Shown: positions 24,671-34,428 of the stretch, piece by piece
How the letters are laid out: every line of letters begins with the position of its first letter
Position numbering within the stretch: the stretch's first letter is position 1
Source: Magnetovibrio sp.
GTDB taxonomy: Bacteria; Pseudomonadota; Alphaproteobacteria; Rhodospirillales; Magnetovibrionaceae
NCBI RefSeq assembly: GCF_036568125.1
Contig: NZ_DATCTF010000010.1
Span: forward strand, 310,001-374,000
DNA: 64,000 nucleotides
Reading direction: 5' to 3'
Notes under the pieces: generated by a model
Seen by the model: only the letters and a program-made list of their open reading frames with translations
Databases searched by the model: none
Told to the model about the DNA's origin: nothing
Program-made: the position numbers and the translations under genes

Positions 24671-26229
24671 GGACCCTCGTAGCTGGGGTGGTGGGGGTCG
24701 AGATCGGCGAAGCGGGTGAACTCGCCGATGAACGAAAGTCGCACGTCGCCGATCGGACCGTGGCGTTGCTTGCCGATGATCACGTCGCCGATGTTCTTGA
24801 TCTTTTCGAGCTTTTCTTCCCACTCGGCCAACTTGTCGAGGTTGTCGGGGTCGGGGCGTCGGCGTTCGTGATAATATTCGGGGCGATAGATGAACATGAC
24901 CACGTCGGCGTCCTGCTCGATCGAGCCCGATTCACGCAAGTCCGACAGCTGCGGACGCGGCGGGTCGCGGCTTTCGACCGCACGCGACAGCTGCGACAGG
25001 GCGATCACCGGAACGTTGAGTTCCTTGGCCAAGGTCTTGAGGCCACGGGTGATTTCCGAAACTTCGTTGACGCGGCCGTCCGACTTGCCGGCGGGCGGGG
25101 AAATCAGCTGCAAATAGTCGACCACGATCAGGCCCAGATTGTGCTGACGCTTGAGCCGCCGCGCGCGGGTGCGCAGCGCCGACACGGTGAGCGCCGGGGT
25201 GTCGTCGATAAACAGCGGAATGCGGTGCAGTTCCTGGGACGCCACCACCAAGCGGGTGAACTCGTCGTTGGCCAGTTCGCCCTTGCGCATCTTGTTGGAC
25301 GAAATTTCGACCTGTTCGGACAAAATACGCGCGGCGAGCTGTTCGGACGACATTTCCAACGAGAAGAAGCCCACCACAGCGCCTTCTTCACCGCCCGATT
25401 TATGGTACGAGTACGCCGCGTTGTAGGCGATGTTGGTGACCAACGCGGTTTTGCCCATCGACGGACGCCCGGCCAGGATCAGCAAGTCGGAATTGTGCAG
25501 GCCGCCGAGCATCTGGTCCAAGTCGCGCAGGCCGGTGGTCACGCCCGCCAGCGCGCCGTCGCGTTTGTGCGCGGCCTCGGCCACATGGATGGCTTGCAGC
25601 ACGGCGGTGCGGAAGTCCTGAAAGCCGCCTTCGTGATCGCCCTGGGTGGCGAGGTCGTAAAGCTGTTGTTCGGACCGTTCGATCTGTGCCGTGGCCGGGA
25701 TCTGATTTCCCAAGTCATAGGCGTCGTTGACCATTTCGGTGCCCAACGCGATCAGTTCGCGCTTCATGTGCAGGTCGTAGATGATCTTGCCGTATTCGCC
25801 GGCGTTGATGATGGTCACCGCGCTGGCGGCCAGTTCGGCCATGTAGCGCGGCCCGCCCATGGCGACCAGTTCGTCGTTGCCTTCGAAAAAGCCCGCCAGC
25901 GTGACCGGGTCGGCGATCTGGCCGTTTTCCATCAGTTTTTGCGCGGCTTCGAAAATTTTGCCGTGTTCTGGCACCGCGAAGTGTTCGGCGCGGAGAAATT
26001 CCGACACCCGTTCATAGGCGCGGTTGTCGGTGAAAATCGCACCCAGCAGCGCCTTTTCCGCTTCCAGATTGTGCGGCAAGGTGCGGTAGGCGGGCGTGCC
26101 TTGGGATGCAGGCCCCGCATCGTGATGAATAGGGTCCAATCCGGCCATGTCGTGACCGTCATAATCTGGGCCGTCGTATTCGGGGGGCGGGCCTGAATCG
26201 GGAATGGGAATGATGTTGTCTGTCGTCAT
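24667..26229 (-). CDS. dnaB: Replicative DNA helicase DnaB
   Basis: The 520-residue hexameric helicase has the N-terminal DnaB domain (LPHNLEAEKALLGAIFTDNR) and the RecA-like C-terminal core with Walker A GRPSMGKTAL, Walker B LIVVDYLQLI and SQLSRAVESR. A Pro/Asp-rich extension of about 45 residues precedes the conserved region. It unwinds DNA ahead of the replisome. It follows rplI in the usual alphaproteobacterial order, with a terminator-like hairpin between the two genes. Confidence 0.97.
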   Translation of the reverse strand: MTTDNIIPIPDSGPPPEYDGPDYDGHDMAGLDPIHHDAGPASQGTPAYRTLPHNLEAEKALLGAIFTDNRAYERVSEFLRAEHFAVPEHGKIFEAAQKLMENGQIADPVTLAGFFEGNDELVAMGGPRYMAELAASAVTIINAGEYGKIIYDLHMKRELIALGTEMVNDAYDLGNQIPATAQIERSEQQLYDLATQGDHEGGFQDFRTAVLQAIHVAEAAHKRDGALAGVTTGLRDLDQMLGGLHNSDLLILAGRPSMGKTALVTNIAYNAAYSYHKSGGEEGAVVGFFSLEMSSEQLAARILSEQVEISSNKMRKGELANDEFTRLVVASQELHRIPLFIDDTPALTVSALRTRARRLKRQHNLGLIVVDYLQLISPPAGKSDGRVNEVSEITRGLKTLAKELNVPVIALSQLSRAVESRDPPRPQLSDLRESGSIEQDADVVMFIYRPEYYHERRRPDPDNLDKLAEWEEKLEKIKNIGDVIIGKQRHGPIGDVRLSFIGEFTRFADLDPHHPSYEGP

Positions 26230-26320
26230 GGGTTCAGAGATTACGTCAGTTCCCGGTTACTCCCAGGATGTTAAATGTGGGGAAAACTATAACCCGATTC
26301 GCTTAACAGTTCGAAAAGCA

Positions 26321-26350
26321 AAACGGCGCGCCCCAAGGACGCGCCGTTTC
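26321..26350 (-). terminator. Terminator hairpin after rplI
   Basis: On the minus strand AAACGGCGCG and CGCGCCGTTT pair around a ten-base loop, followed by TGCTTTTCG. It lies just beyond the rplI stop and before dnaB, so it probably ends or attenuates the ribosomal operon. Confidence 0.7.
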
Positions 26351-26378
26351 GTCATGTCGCGAAATTAAAACGGGCTTA

Positions 26379-26990
26379 TTATTCAGCCGTTTCTTCTTCA
26401 CCGGCGTCGGCAGAGGCCGCTTCGCCTTCTTCAGCTTCGCCTTCTTCGGCGTTGGGGTCGAAGACAGCTTCCATTTCGTAAGGCGTTTCGTCTTCTTCTT
26501 CACCGACGACGGCCTTGCCGGTTTCGGCCTGGGTGTGCGCTTCTTCGGTGGTGCGTGCAACGTTGGCGGTCACGGTGACGGTGACTTCCGGGTGCAGGCT
26601 GACGCTGAGGTCGAACAAGCCCAAGGTTTTGATCGGATGGACCAGGTTGACCTGCGAACGCGCAACGGTGAAGCCCGCAGCGGTGATCTCGGCGGCGATG
26701 TCGCGCGCGTTGACCGAACCGTACAGTTGACCGGCTTCGCCAGCTTGACGGATCAGGATGACCGACAGGCCTTCCATCTTCTTCGCCACGGCGTCGGCTT
26801 CTTCGCGCAGCTTGAGATTCTCGGCTTCCAACTGGGCGCGTTGGCTTTCAAAGCGCTTCTTGTTGGCGTCCGTGGCGCGCAGAGCTTTTTCGCGCGGCAA
26901 CAGGTAGTTACGGGCAAAGCCGGGTTTGACTTTGACGACATCGCCCATCTGGCCGAGTTTTTCGACGCGTTCTAGCAGGATCACTTCCAT
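26379..26990 (-). CDS. rplI: 50S ribosomal protein L9 with acidic C-terminal tail
   Basis: L9 binds 23S rRNA. The protein starts [30 protein letters not shown] (first half [20 protein letters not shown]), the family signature. At 203 residues it is about 50 longer than the E. coli protein. The extra part is a Glu/Ala-rich tail ([14 protein letters not shown] onward), common in alphaproteobacteria. It follows the DUF2232 gene by about 45 bases in the rpsF operon. Confidence 0.96.
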   Translation of the reverse strand: MEVILLERVEKLGQMGDVVKVKPGFARNYLLPREKALRATDANKKRFESQRAQLEAENLKLREEADAVAKKMEGLSVILIRQAGEAGQLYGSVNARDIAAEITAAGFTVARSQVNLVHPIKTLGLFDLSVSLHPEVTVTVTANVARTTEEAHTQAETGKAVVGEEEDETPYEMEAVFDPNAEEGEAEEGEAASADAGEEETAE

Positions 26991-27034
26991 GATAGTCCTC
27001 CGGCTCCCTCTGGGAGCGGTCTAAACGTTAGGTG

Positions 27035-28066
27035 TTAAGCGGACGGTTTTATGCGTTTTTTCAAACCGATCCACTGCTCTAAAATTCCAATCGCGGCGAT
27101 CACCAGGACAAACCAGCCCGAAAAAATGACCACCAAGTACATCAGCCCCAGCATCGCCCCGGGAAACGGGGTCTGCGCGGCCAGCTTATGCACCACGGCG
27201 AGGCCCAGGAAAAAGAACGGTACGGCCAACACAATCGCGATGTTGCGGCCGAGGTATTCCATTTCCCCCGGTGCGATCAGCGCCACCAGCGCCGCCCCCA
27301 CCAGGGCCCAACTCAACCAGTCGGGGAGCGTCAGCTCCCGCAACCGTGGGGTCGGGCGGATGTTTCGTCCGCCCTTGGCCAACAGCCCTTGGGCGATGAC
27401 CATGTTCAACACCAGACCCAAGGCCCACATACCCGCCGCCATTCCGGCGAAATAGGGCACCAAGGTCAGCACCGCCTGTTGCAGGACCGTTTCGCCCTGC
27501 GGGGCGGCGAAGGCGTTCGACAATTCGGTCAACGCCTCCGTAACTTTATCTTCCAGCCCGCCGCCGGTCATCACCGACAAGGCGACGATGTAGGCGCTTG
27601 CCACCGCCGCAACCACGGCGAGGATGGAGCCTGCGGGAAACCACCCGATGTCTCGGGGCGGTTGACCCTCTTGAGAGCCCCAATCCACCCCGCGACCGGT
27701 GATGCGATCGGCGAAGGTCGACCGGGTGTTCGGCCCTTCGGGCGTATGGGGCGGTTGATCTTCCGCTATTTGCCACACCATCCCGTTGGGACCGATGAGG
27801 CATAGGCGGATCATCACCCATACGGGCACGGCATACAGCAATCCGAACACCAAGCCCATTTGCAGGCTGGCCAGCGACAGGATCGAAACGGCGGTTGCCG
27901 ACGCGATCATCGCCGCCCGGACCCCCAGCGACTGCCCCGCGTAAAACAGCGGAAGCGGGTGCACCAAGGAGAGATAGAAAATGGCGATGCTGGCGCCTGA
28001 CAAAGATGCCAACGCCAGCATGCCGCTTACAATCCCGGCTGCAATGGCAAGAAGCGTGTGTTTCAT
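27035..28066 (-). CDS. DUF2232 multi-span membrane protein
   Basis: The 343-residue protein has about eight membrane helices and the DUF2232 N-terminal region (ASIAIFYLSLVHPLPLFYAG). Its location between rpsR and rplI is conserved in alphaproteobacteria. The family resembles substrate-binding ECF-type or YybS-like proteins, but no function is established. ATG at 28081 would add five residues. Neither start has a strong ribosome binding site. Confidence 0.85.
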   Translation of the reverse strand: MKHTLLAIAAGIVSGMLALASLSGASIAIFYLSLVHPLPLFYAGQSLGVRAAMIASATAVSILSLASLQMGLVFGLLYAVPVWVMIRLCLIGPNGMVWQIAEDQPPHTPEGPNTRSTFADRITGRGVDWGSQEGQPPRDIGWFPAGSILAVVAAVASAYIVALSVMTGGGLEDKVTEALTELSNAFAAPQGETVLQQAVLTLVPYFAGMAAGMWALGLVLNMVIAQGLLAKGGRNIRPTPRLRELTLPDWLSWALVGAALVALIAPGEMEYLGRNIAIVLAVPFFFLGLAVVHKLAAQTPFPGAMLGLMYLVVIFSGWFVLVIAAIGILEQWIGLKKRIKPSA

Positions 28067-28132
28067 GCCGGTTTGCCCCATGCAGCGTTACTTTGGCTGC
28101 GCGTTGCGCACCCAAAGCGGTAAGCCAAAGCC

Positions 28133-28360
28133 TTATTTAATCACGTAAGGCAGGAGGCCGAGGTAACGGGCGCGTTTGATCGCGATCGCCAACTCACGCT
28201 GTTTCTTCGCAGAAACGGCGGTGATGCGGCTGGGGACGATCTTGCCACGTTCGGACACGTAACGGCTCAGCAGTTTGGTGTCGCGGAAGTCGATGGTCGG
28301 TGCATTCGGACCCTGGAACGGGCAGGACTTGCGACCACGGAAGAAAGGACGACGGGCCAT
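28133..28360 (-). CDS. rpsR: 30S ribosomal protein S18
   Basis: The 75-residue protein has the S18 core [19 protein letters not shown], then [17 protein letters not shown] and [14 protein letters not shown]18 forms a heterodimer with S6 on the 30S platform. Its ATG overlaps the rpsF stop by one base, so the two are translationally coupled. Confidence 0.98.
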   Translation of the reverse strand: MARRPFFRGRKSCPFQGPNAPTIDFRDTKLLSRYVSERGKIVPSRITAVSAKKQRELAIAIKRARYLGLLPYVIK

Positions 28361-28797
28361 TATTCTTCTCCCTCGCTGTCGGTTTCGGCTTCGTCACGAC
28401 GCGGACGGTCGTCACGGCGCGGACGGTCGTCGCGACCGGGGCGTTCGTCACGGCGCGGGCGCTCGTCACGGCTGGCCTTGGCGCTCAAGATCGCGCTCGG
28501 TTCCATGTCGATGGCGTCGATGCGCACGCTCAGGCTGCGCAGAACGTCTTCGTTCAGGCCCAACTGGCGTTCCAGCTCGGACAGAGCCGCTGCGGGCGCG
28601 TCCATGGTCAGCTGGAAGTAGTGACCCTTGCGGTTTTTCTTGATTTTGTAGGCCATGGAGCGAAGGCCCCACTGCTCGGTCTTTTCGACTTTGCCGCCAT
28701 TGTCGGTGATAACACCGGTCATCTGTTCGGTCAGGGCTTCAACCTGTTGGGTGGAAAGGTCCTGACGAGCGATGATCACGCTCTCGTATAAAGGCAT
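28360..28797 (-). CDS. rpsF: 30S ribosomal protein S6 with Arg/Asp-repeat tail
   Basis: The S6 core is clear: [40 protein letters not shown] and FQLTMDAP. The 145-residue protein ends in a low-complexity tail with repeated [14 protein letters not shown] units and a final acidic run (ETDSEGEE). S6 binds S18 and 16S rRNA. GGAGAG precedes the ATG. It is the first gene of the rpsF-rpsR-DUF2232-rplI operon and sits behind a structured leader and strong promoter. Confidence 0.97.
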   Translation of the reverse strand: MPLYESVIIARQDLSTQQVEALTEQMTGVITDNGGKVEKTEQWGLRSMAYKIKKNRKGHYFQLTMDAPAAALSELERQLGLNEDVLRSLSVRIDAIDMEPSAILSAKASRDERPRRDERPGRDDRPRRDDRPRRDEAETDSEGEE

Positions 28798-28819
28798 ATT
28801 TGCTCTCCTCTCGGATTGT

Positions 28820-28880
28820 CTCAGCCCCGTGCCGCAAGCGACGTGGTTTCAATGCCTTTAGAAACCGGGGCATAGCTGAG
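28820..28880 (-). promoter_or_regulatory. Structured 5' leader of rpsF operon (S6:S18-type candidate)
   Basis: On the minus strand CTCAGC-tatg-CCCCG plus GGTTTC pairs with GAAACC and CGGGGCTGAG, giving a long interrupted hairpin just upstream of rpsF. S6-S18 autoregulatory leaders are known in bacteria. Position and an internal loop fit such an element, but specific recognition bases were not verified. Confidence 0.5.
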
Positions 28881-28914
28881 GGACGTCCCCCAGCAAGGAG
28901 TTATGAAGGCGCGC

Positions 28915-28942
28915 AATATACAGGGTAATTGGGGGATTGCAA
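28915..28942 (-). promoter_or_regulatory. Sigma70-type promoter of rpsF operon
   Basis: On the minus strand TTGCAA (28937-28942) and TATATT (28915-28920) are separated by 16 bases, close to the consensus. Transcription would begin about 110 bases upstream of rpsF, with the folded leader in between. Confidence 0.65.
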
Positions 28943-28947
28943 GGGGG

Positions 28948-29697
28948 TTAGGGATAGGGGATGCCGACACGCCCCGCCGCCGAAATGGCCCCAAACCCCT
29001 GCGGCTGGGCGATCAGCACATAACTGGGGTTTTTCGCCTCGCCTTTGGGCAGCGGGAAGCTCAGCGTTTGTGCGGCCCCAGACCAGGTGCCGAGTTGCTC
29101 CAGGCTTTCCACCGCGTTCACGTAGGTGATGGTTTTGCCGCGATTTTCGCCGGATTTGATGGCTTGTGTGTGTTCCGAGCCGGTGCGCATCAGCCAAAGC
29201 GTTTGCAGGCTGGGGCCGCCTGCCAAGGCGGGCAGGGTGGCGGTGAGGGTGTCGGTGTCGAGGGTCAGTTGGATCGGCACCACCGTTCCGGCGGCGATGG
29301 CGCGAGTGGCCTCGGTGCGGTTGGAACCGACGAACTCTGTGCGGCCGTTGACCACCATCTGCGGGGTGTAGACCTGGGCCGCGCCCATGTGGCGGGCGTA
29401 GGCGCGCTGGCGCTCGGTGCAGAACTTGCGGCTCAACGTGTCGCGCCAGTTCAGGTGATCCCAATAGGTCACATGGCATCCCAGCGCGATGATGTTGTCG
29501 TGTTGGGCCAGTTCGCCCAGCAGCGCATCGGCGGGCGGGCACGACGAACAGCTTTGCGAGGTGAACAGTTCCACCACCACCGGGCCATCGAGCGCGGGGG
29601 CGGGAAGCGGGGCGGCGTCCACGTCGTCGCGCTGGCCGAGCAGCGACAGGCCGACGATGGCGACCAAAAACGGCAAAAACAGAAGTTTGTGTCTCAT
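28948..29697 (-). CDS. DUF1223 secreted thioredoxin-like protein
   Basis: The 249-residue protein starts with a signal sequence or anchor (LLFLPFLVAIVGLSLLG) and then has the DUF1223 core VVVELFTSQSCSSCPPADAL. Later motifs are LGCHVTYWDHLNWRDTLS, YTPQMVVNGR and the closing segment with a Gly/Pro-rich strand. The CSSC pair looks like a thioredoxin-type active site, so a periplasmic redox role is plausible but unproven. ATG at 29697 fits the signal peptide. It is divergent from fabD. Confidence 0.82.
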   Translation of the reverse strand: MRHKLLFLPFLVAIVGLSLLGQRDDVDAAPLPAPALDGPVVVELFTSQSCSSCPPADALLGELAQHDNIIALGCHVTYWDHLNWRDTLSRKFCTERQRAYARHMGAAQVYTPQMVVNGRTEFVGSNRTEATRAIAAGTVVPIQLTLDTDTLTATLPALAGGPSLQTLWLMRTGSEHTQAIKSGENRGKTITYVNAVESLEQLGTWSGAAQTLSFPLPKGEAKNPSYVLIAQPQGFGAISAAGRVGIPYP

Positions 29698-29831
29698 GAA
29701 ATCCAATTCGGTTTCACCTTCTGTTTGGTTACAGCAAAACTTGACTGCGTTTGACTGTGGCTTGACTCTGGGCGCGGCTCGTGTAGGAACAGCGCAACTC
29801 ATCGCATTCTATATCATATAAGGGGTCGGAT

Positions 29832-30767
29832 ATGACGCGTGCATTGGTTTTTCCGGGGCAAGGTTCGCAGGCTGTGGGCATGGGCAAGGCGCTTTATGAC
29901 GCTTTCCCCGCCGCCAAGGCCGTTTTCGATCAAATCGACGAGGCGCTGGGCGAAAAGCTTTCCGACGTCATTTTCGACGGTCCCGAGGATCAACTGACGC
30001 TGACCGCCAACACCCAGCCCGCATTGATGGCGGTGTCTCTGGCGGCGTTCGCGGTGCTTAGCGAGCGCGGTTTCGACCTGGCGTCCCAAGCCGCTTACGT
30101 GGCCGGGCACTCGCTGGGCGAATATTCGGCCCTGGCGGCGGCGGGCACGTTTTCCGTCGGCGACGCGGCCAAGCTGTTGAGGATTCGCGGTTCCGCCATG
30201 CAAGCCGCCGTGCCGGTGGGCGAGGGCGCGATGGCCGCGCTGCTGGGTCTGGATTGGGACACCGCCGCCGCGGTCGCCGCCGAGGCCGCCCAAGGCGAGG
30301 TCTGCACCCCGGCCAACGACAACGTCGACGGCCAAGTGGTGATTTCCGGCGCGAAAGCCGCCGTGGAGCGCGCCGCCGAGCTGGCCAAGGAAAAGGGCGC
30401 CAAGCGCGCCATCATGCTGGCCGTCAGCGCGCCGTTCCATTGCGCGTTGATGCAACCCGCTGCCGACGCCATGGCCGAAGCGCTGGCGGGCGCGACCATG
30501 AACGCCCCGGTGGTGCCGCTGATCGCCAACGTTACCGCCACGCCGACCACCGATCCCGACGAGATTCGCAAGCTGTTGGTCGAACAGGTCACCGGCACCG
30601 TACGGTGGCGCGAAAGCGTGTTGAAGATGGTCGAACTGGGCGTCGATCAGATGGTCGAAGTCGGCGCAGGCAAGGTCCTTTCGGGCTTGGTGCGGCGCAA
30701 TCCGGACATCGAAGGCGCCAACGTCGGCACGCCCGATGAGATTGAGGCTTTCCTCGCCGCGCTGTAA
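29832..30767 (+). CDS. fabD: Malonyl-CoA:ACP transacylase
   Basis: FabD loads malonyl groups onto ACP. The 311-residue protein has the GQGSQ motif near the start, the catalytic serine in [12 protein letters not shown] and histidine in [10 protein letters not shown]. It opens the fatty-acid cluster fabD-fabG-acpP-fabF. GGGG precedes the ATG. Confidence 0.96.
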   Translation: MTRALVFPGQGSQAVGMGKALYDAFPAAKAVFDQIDEALGEKLSDVIFDGPEDQLTLTANTQPALMAVSLAAFAVLSERGFDLASQAAYVAGHSLGEYSALAAAGTFSVGDAAKLLRIRGSAMQAAVPVGEGAMAALLGLDWDTAAAVAAEAAQGEVCTPANDNVDGQVVISGAKAAVERAAELAKEKGAKRAIMLAVSAPFHCALMQPAADAMAEALAGATMNAPVVPLIANVTATPTTDPDEIRKLLVEQVTGTVRWRESVLKMVELGVDQMVEVGAGKVLSGLVRRNPDIEGANVGTPDEIEAFLAAL

Positions 30768-30819
30768 TCGGCACAATCTGAGGCAAGAACTAGATTCGGA
30801 CCTGTTGGGGAACAGCTAT

Positions 30820-31557
30820 ATGTTTGATTTGAGCGGCAAAAAAGCCCTGGTCACCGGCGCATCCGGCGGAATCGGCGGCGCCATCGCGAAGGCCTTGCAT
30901 GGCTTGGGCGCGGATGTGGCCTTGTCGGGCACCCGCGAAGACGCGTTGAAAGCGCTGGCGGCCGAGTTGGGCGCGCGCGCCCACGTGACGCCCGCGCGCT
31001 TGGGCGAACAGGGCGCGGCCGATCAACTGATCGCGGATGCCACCGCCGCCATAGGCGGAGTCGACATTTTGGTCAACAACGCCGGCCTGACCCGCGATAC
31101 CTTGGCCATGCGCATGAAGGACGAAGATTGGGACCAGGTTCTCAACGTCAACCTCAAGTCCGCGTTCCAACTGTCGCGCGCGTGCCTCAAGGGCATGATG
31201 AAGGCGCGGTTCGGGCGCATCATTTCGATCACTTCGATCGTCGGCGTGACCGGAAATCCCGGCCAGGCCAACTACGCGGCGTCGAAAGCGGGCTTGATCG
31301 GCATGTCGAAATCGTTGGCCCAGGAAGTCGCCTCGCGCGGCATCACCGTCAACTGCGTCGCGCCGGGCTTCATCGCCACGCCGATGACCGAAGCGCTGAA
31401 CGAACAACAGCAAGCGGCGATCCTCGGCAACATCCCGGCAGGCGCCATGGGAACGCCCGAAGATATCGCCGCCGCAGTGGTCTATTTGGCCAGCAATGAA
31501 GCCAATTACGTCACCGGCCAAACGTTGCACGTCAACGGCGGCATGGCGATGATTTGA
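30820..31557 (+). CDS. fabG: 3-oxoacyl-ACP reductase FabG
   Basis: The 245-residue SDR has TGASGGIGGAIA for NADPH binding, NNAG, catalytic Ser in SITSIVGVTG and Tyr-x3-Lys in YAASKAG. It reduces beta-ketoacyl-ACP. ATG at 30820 gives MFDLSGKKALVTGASGG. Its position between fabD and acpP distinguishes it from other SDRs here. Confidence 0.95.
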   Translation: MFDLSGKKALVTGASGGIGGAIAKALHGLGADVALSGTREDALKALAAELGARAHVTPARLGEQGAADQLIADATAAIGGVDILVNNAGLTRDTLAMRMKDEDWDQVLNVNLKSAFQLSRACLKGMMKARFGRIISITSIVGVTGNPGQANYAASKAGLIGMSKSLAQEVASRGITVNCVAPGFIATPMTEALNEQQQAAILGNIPAGAMGTPEDIAAAVVYLASNEANYVTGQTLHVNGGMAMI

Positions 31558-31776
31558 TCGGTCGATGCACGTATCCGCAAAGCCGTGAAAACTTTGGCTT
31601 TTCGGATGCTGGCAATGGCAGGTAAAGTGTGTTAGGAAACGGTGCTTTCTCCCCGAGGGAGCCTGAGTTTTGAGCCCGTGCCGTACGGGAAGCTACGTGG
31701 GAAAACGACTTCTCAAGTAGATGGTGGGGCAAGGATTCTTTAGTATTTACAACGTTTTAGTTCGAGGAATTCAGAC

Positions 31777-32010
31777 ATGAGTGATGTCGCAGACCGCGTT
31801 AAGAAAATCGTCATCGAGCACCTTGGCGTGGACGACTCCAAGGTTGCTGAAAATGCTAGCTTCATCGACGACCTTGGCGCCGACAGCTTGGACACCGTTG
31901 AGCTTGTGATGGCTTTTGAGGAAGAGTTCGGTTGTGAAATCCCGGATGATGCCGCCGAAAAAATCCTGACCATCAAGGATGCCATCGATTACATCACCGC
32001 GAACTCCTAA
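31777..32010 (+). CDS. acpP: Acyl carrier protein
   Basis: The 77-residue acidic protein has the phosphopantetheine attachment serine in [17 protein letters not shown]. It carries acyl chains for FabD, FabG and FabF encoded alongside. It has its own 219-base upstream region, typical of a separately boosted, highly expressed acpP. GAGGAA stands before the ATG. Confidence 0.97.
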   Translation: MSDVADRVKKIVIEHLGVDDSKVAENASFIDDLGADSLDTVELVMAFEEEFGCEIPDDAAEKILTIKDAIDYITANS

Positions 32011-32148
32011 GAGTTCGATTGTGGTTGATGGGCGGGGGATTGCAGGACCCTTTGGGGTGCGGTCCTCCGCCTTTCCCACATATGGGTGAAGCTTGTATAC
32101 TGTTGCGTCTCGCACAAGTTTGACACGCCAATTTGACATGAGGTCAGC

Positions 32149-33414
32149 ATGCGTCGAGTAGTGGTCACGGGTATGGGGATGGTTTCGCCGTTGGCAGACG
32201 GTGTCGAAGCCACTTGGACAAAGCTGATCAATGCGGAATCCGGTCTCAATGCCATCGAGAGTTTCGATGTTTCGGACATTCCGGCGAAAATCGCCGGGCA
32301 GGTCCCCTTGGGCGACGGCCCCGGCCAGTTCAATGCCGATACGTATATCTCACCAAAGGATCGCCGCCGGGTAGACGATTTCATAGTCTACGGCATGGCC
32401 GCCGCTCAGCAGGCGGTCGAAGACAGCGGTTGGACCCCTCAGGACCACGAAGCGCAATGCCGTACCGGCGTGTTGATCGGTTCGGGCATCGGCGGCTTGC
32501 CGGTGTTGTCGAGCGGCGCGATCACGGTCGATTGTGAAGGCGGCGGCGGCGTGCGTCGTCTCAGCCCGTTCTTCATCCCCGCCAGCTTGATCAATCTGAT
32601 TTCCGGCCAAGTATCGATCAAATATGGTTTCAAGGGCCCCAACCATGCCGTGGTTACGGCGTGTTCGACGGGCGCGCACGCCATCGGCGACGCCGCGCGT
32701 TTGATCATGTGGGACGATGCCGACGTGATGATCGCGGGCGGTGCGGAAGCGGCGTGCTGCCGCGTCGGCATGGCCGGGTTCGCCCAGGCGAAAGCCTTGT
32801 GCACCACCTACAACGACAACCCGACCGCAGGCTCGCGTCCGTGGGACCGCGACCGTGACGGCTTCGTCATGGGCGAAGGCGCCGGTGTGGTTGTTTTGGA
32901 AGAACTCGAGCACGCCAAAGCGCGCGGTGCGAAGATCTACGCGGAAGTGGTCGGCTATGGCCTGACCGGCGATGCGTATCACATCACCGCCCCGTCACCC
33001 GAAGGCGACGGCGCTTATCGCTGCATGAAAGCCGCGATGAAGCGTGCCGGTCTCAACCCCGAAGACATCGACTACGTCAACGCCCACGGCACCTCGACCA
33101 TGGCCGACGTGATCGAGCTGGGCGCGGTGAAGCGTGCGTTCGGCGATGCGGCCAACAGCCTGTCGATGTCGTCGACCAAGTCGGCGATCGGTCACTTGTT
33201 GGGCGCGGCGGGCGCGGTTGAGGCGATCTTCTCGATCCTCGCGGTCAAGAACGGCGTGGTTCCGCCGACGCTCAATCTCGACAATCCGGATGAAGGCTGC
33301 GACATCGACCTGGTGCCGCACCAAGCGAAGGAACGCAAAGTGCGCGCCGCGTTAAGCAACTCGTTCGGATTCGGCGGCACCAACGCGTCGCTGATCGTCA
33401 AAGCTTTCGACTGA
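32149..33414 (+). CDS. fabF: 3-oxoacyl-ACP synthase II FabF
   Basis: The 421-residue condensing enzyme has the catalytic cysteine in VVTACSTGAHAIGDA, histidines in NAHGTSTMADVIE and STKSAIGHLLGAAGAVE, and the closing NSFGFGGTNASL. It elongates acyl-ACP with malonyl-ACP. It follows acpP, in front of mltG as in most proteobacteria. Confidence 0.96.
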   Translation: MRRVVVTGMGMVSPLADGVEATWTKLINAESGLNAIESFDVSDIPAKIAGQVPLGDGPGQFNADTYISPKDRRRVDDFIVYGMAAAQQAVEDSGWTPQDHEAQCRTGVLIGSGIGGLPVLSSGAITVDCEGGGGVRRLSPFFIPASLINLISGQVSIKYGFKGPNHAVVTACSTGAHAIGDAARLIMWDDADVMIAGGAEAACCRVGMAGFAQAKALCTTYNDNPTAGSRPWDRDRDGFVMGEGAGVVVLEELEHAKARGAKIYAEVVGYGLTGDAYHITAPSPEGDGAYRCMKAAMKRAGLNPEDIDYVNAHGTSTMADVIELGAVKRAFGDAANSLSMSSTKSAIGHLLGAAGAVEAIFSILAVKNGVVPPTLNLDNPDEGCDIDLVPHQAKERKVRAALSNSFGFGGTNASLIVKAFD

Positions 33415-33436
33415 ATGTGAGTAAGGGGGAGGCTGC

Positions 33437-34423
33437 ATGAAACGCGCCGCCCTGTTCGCTCTCGTGTTGATCGCCCTCGCTGGCCTAGGCGCCAGCGGGG
33501 GTGGTTTTTTCTATGTCAAAGCCAAGGCCCATGCGCCGGGGCTCAATGAACAGCCGGTGCGCATCCTGATCGAACCGGGCTTGGGCGTGAGCGCCATCGC
33601 GGCGCGGCTGCAATCGGTCGGCGTTACCCATCAACCGCTGGTGTTTCGCATCTGGGCGCGATTGACGGAAGCACACACCAAACTGCGCGCCGGCGAATAT
33701 GAACTGCCCGTACGCGCCAGCGCGGTCGAGGTCCTGGACATTCTACAAAGCGGCAAAACCGTGGTGCGCAAGCTGACCTTGGCCGAAGGCCTGTCGCTGA
33801 CCGAGGCCCTGTTGGTGATCCAGGATGCGGAAGGCTTGGAGGGCGACATATCCACCATTCCCGATGAAGGCTGGCTGCTACCCGAAACCTATCATTATTC
33901 ATGGGGCGACACGCGCAACGACCTGATCGCGCGCATGGCTGACGACATGGGTAAGGTTTTGGGCGAACTTTGGGACCAACGGGCGGAAAACTTCATCCTC
34001 ACCTCGCCCAAAGCGGTGTTGATTCTGGCCTCGATCGTCGAAAAGGAAACCGCCGTTGCGGCGGAACGCCCCTTGATCGCGGCGGTGTTTCTCAATCGCT
34101 TGAAAAAGGGCATGCGCCTGCAATCGGACCCGACGGTGGTATACGCGCTGACCGACGGCGGCGGAGCGTTGGGCCGGGCGTTGACGCGGGCCGATTTGAA
34201 AATCGACAGCCCTTACAACACCTACCGGGTGGCAGGCTTGCCGCCCACGCCGATCGCCAATCCGGGGCGCGATGCCATCCGCGCGGTGATCCATCCGGCT
34301 GAGACCGAGGCGCTCTACTTCGTCGCCGACGGCAGCGGCGGGCACGTGTTCGCCAACACCTTGAAAGAGCACAACAGAAACGTTCAGCGCTGGCGCAAGA
34401 TCAAGCGTGACCGCAGCGACTGA
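33437..34423 (+). CDS. mltG: Endolytic murein transglycosylase MltG
   Basis: The 328-residue YceG-like protein has one N-terminal membrane helix, a LysM-like segment, and the catalytic domain with the glutamate in LASIVEKETAVAAERP, followed by VFLNRLKKGMRLQSDPTVVY and SPYNTYRVAGLPPTPIANPG. It cleaves nascent glycan strands and sets their length. GGGAGG precedes the ATG. It follows fabF by 22 bases. Confidence 0.95.
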   Translation: MKRAALFALVLIALAGLGASGGGFFYVKAKAHAPGLNEQPVRILIEPGLGVSAIAARLQSVGVTHQPLVFRIWARLTEAHTKLRAGEYELPVRASAVEVLDILQSGKTVVRKLTLAEGLSLTEALLVIQDAEGLEGDISTIPDEGWLLPETYHYSWGDTRNDLIARMADDMGKVLGELWDQRAENFILTSPKAVLILASIVEKETAVAAERPLIAAVFLNRLKKGMRLQSDPTVVYALTDGGGALGRALTRADLKIDSPYNTYRVAGLPPTPIANPGRDAIRAVIHPAETEALYFVADGSGGHVFANTLKEHNRNVQRWRKIKRDRSD

Positions 34424-34428
34424 CGTTC

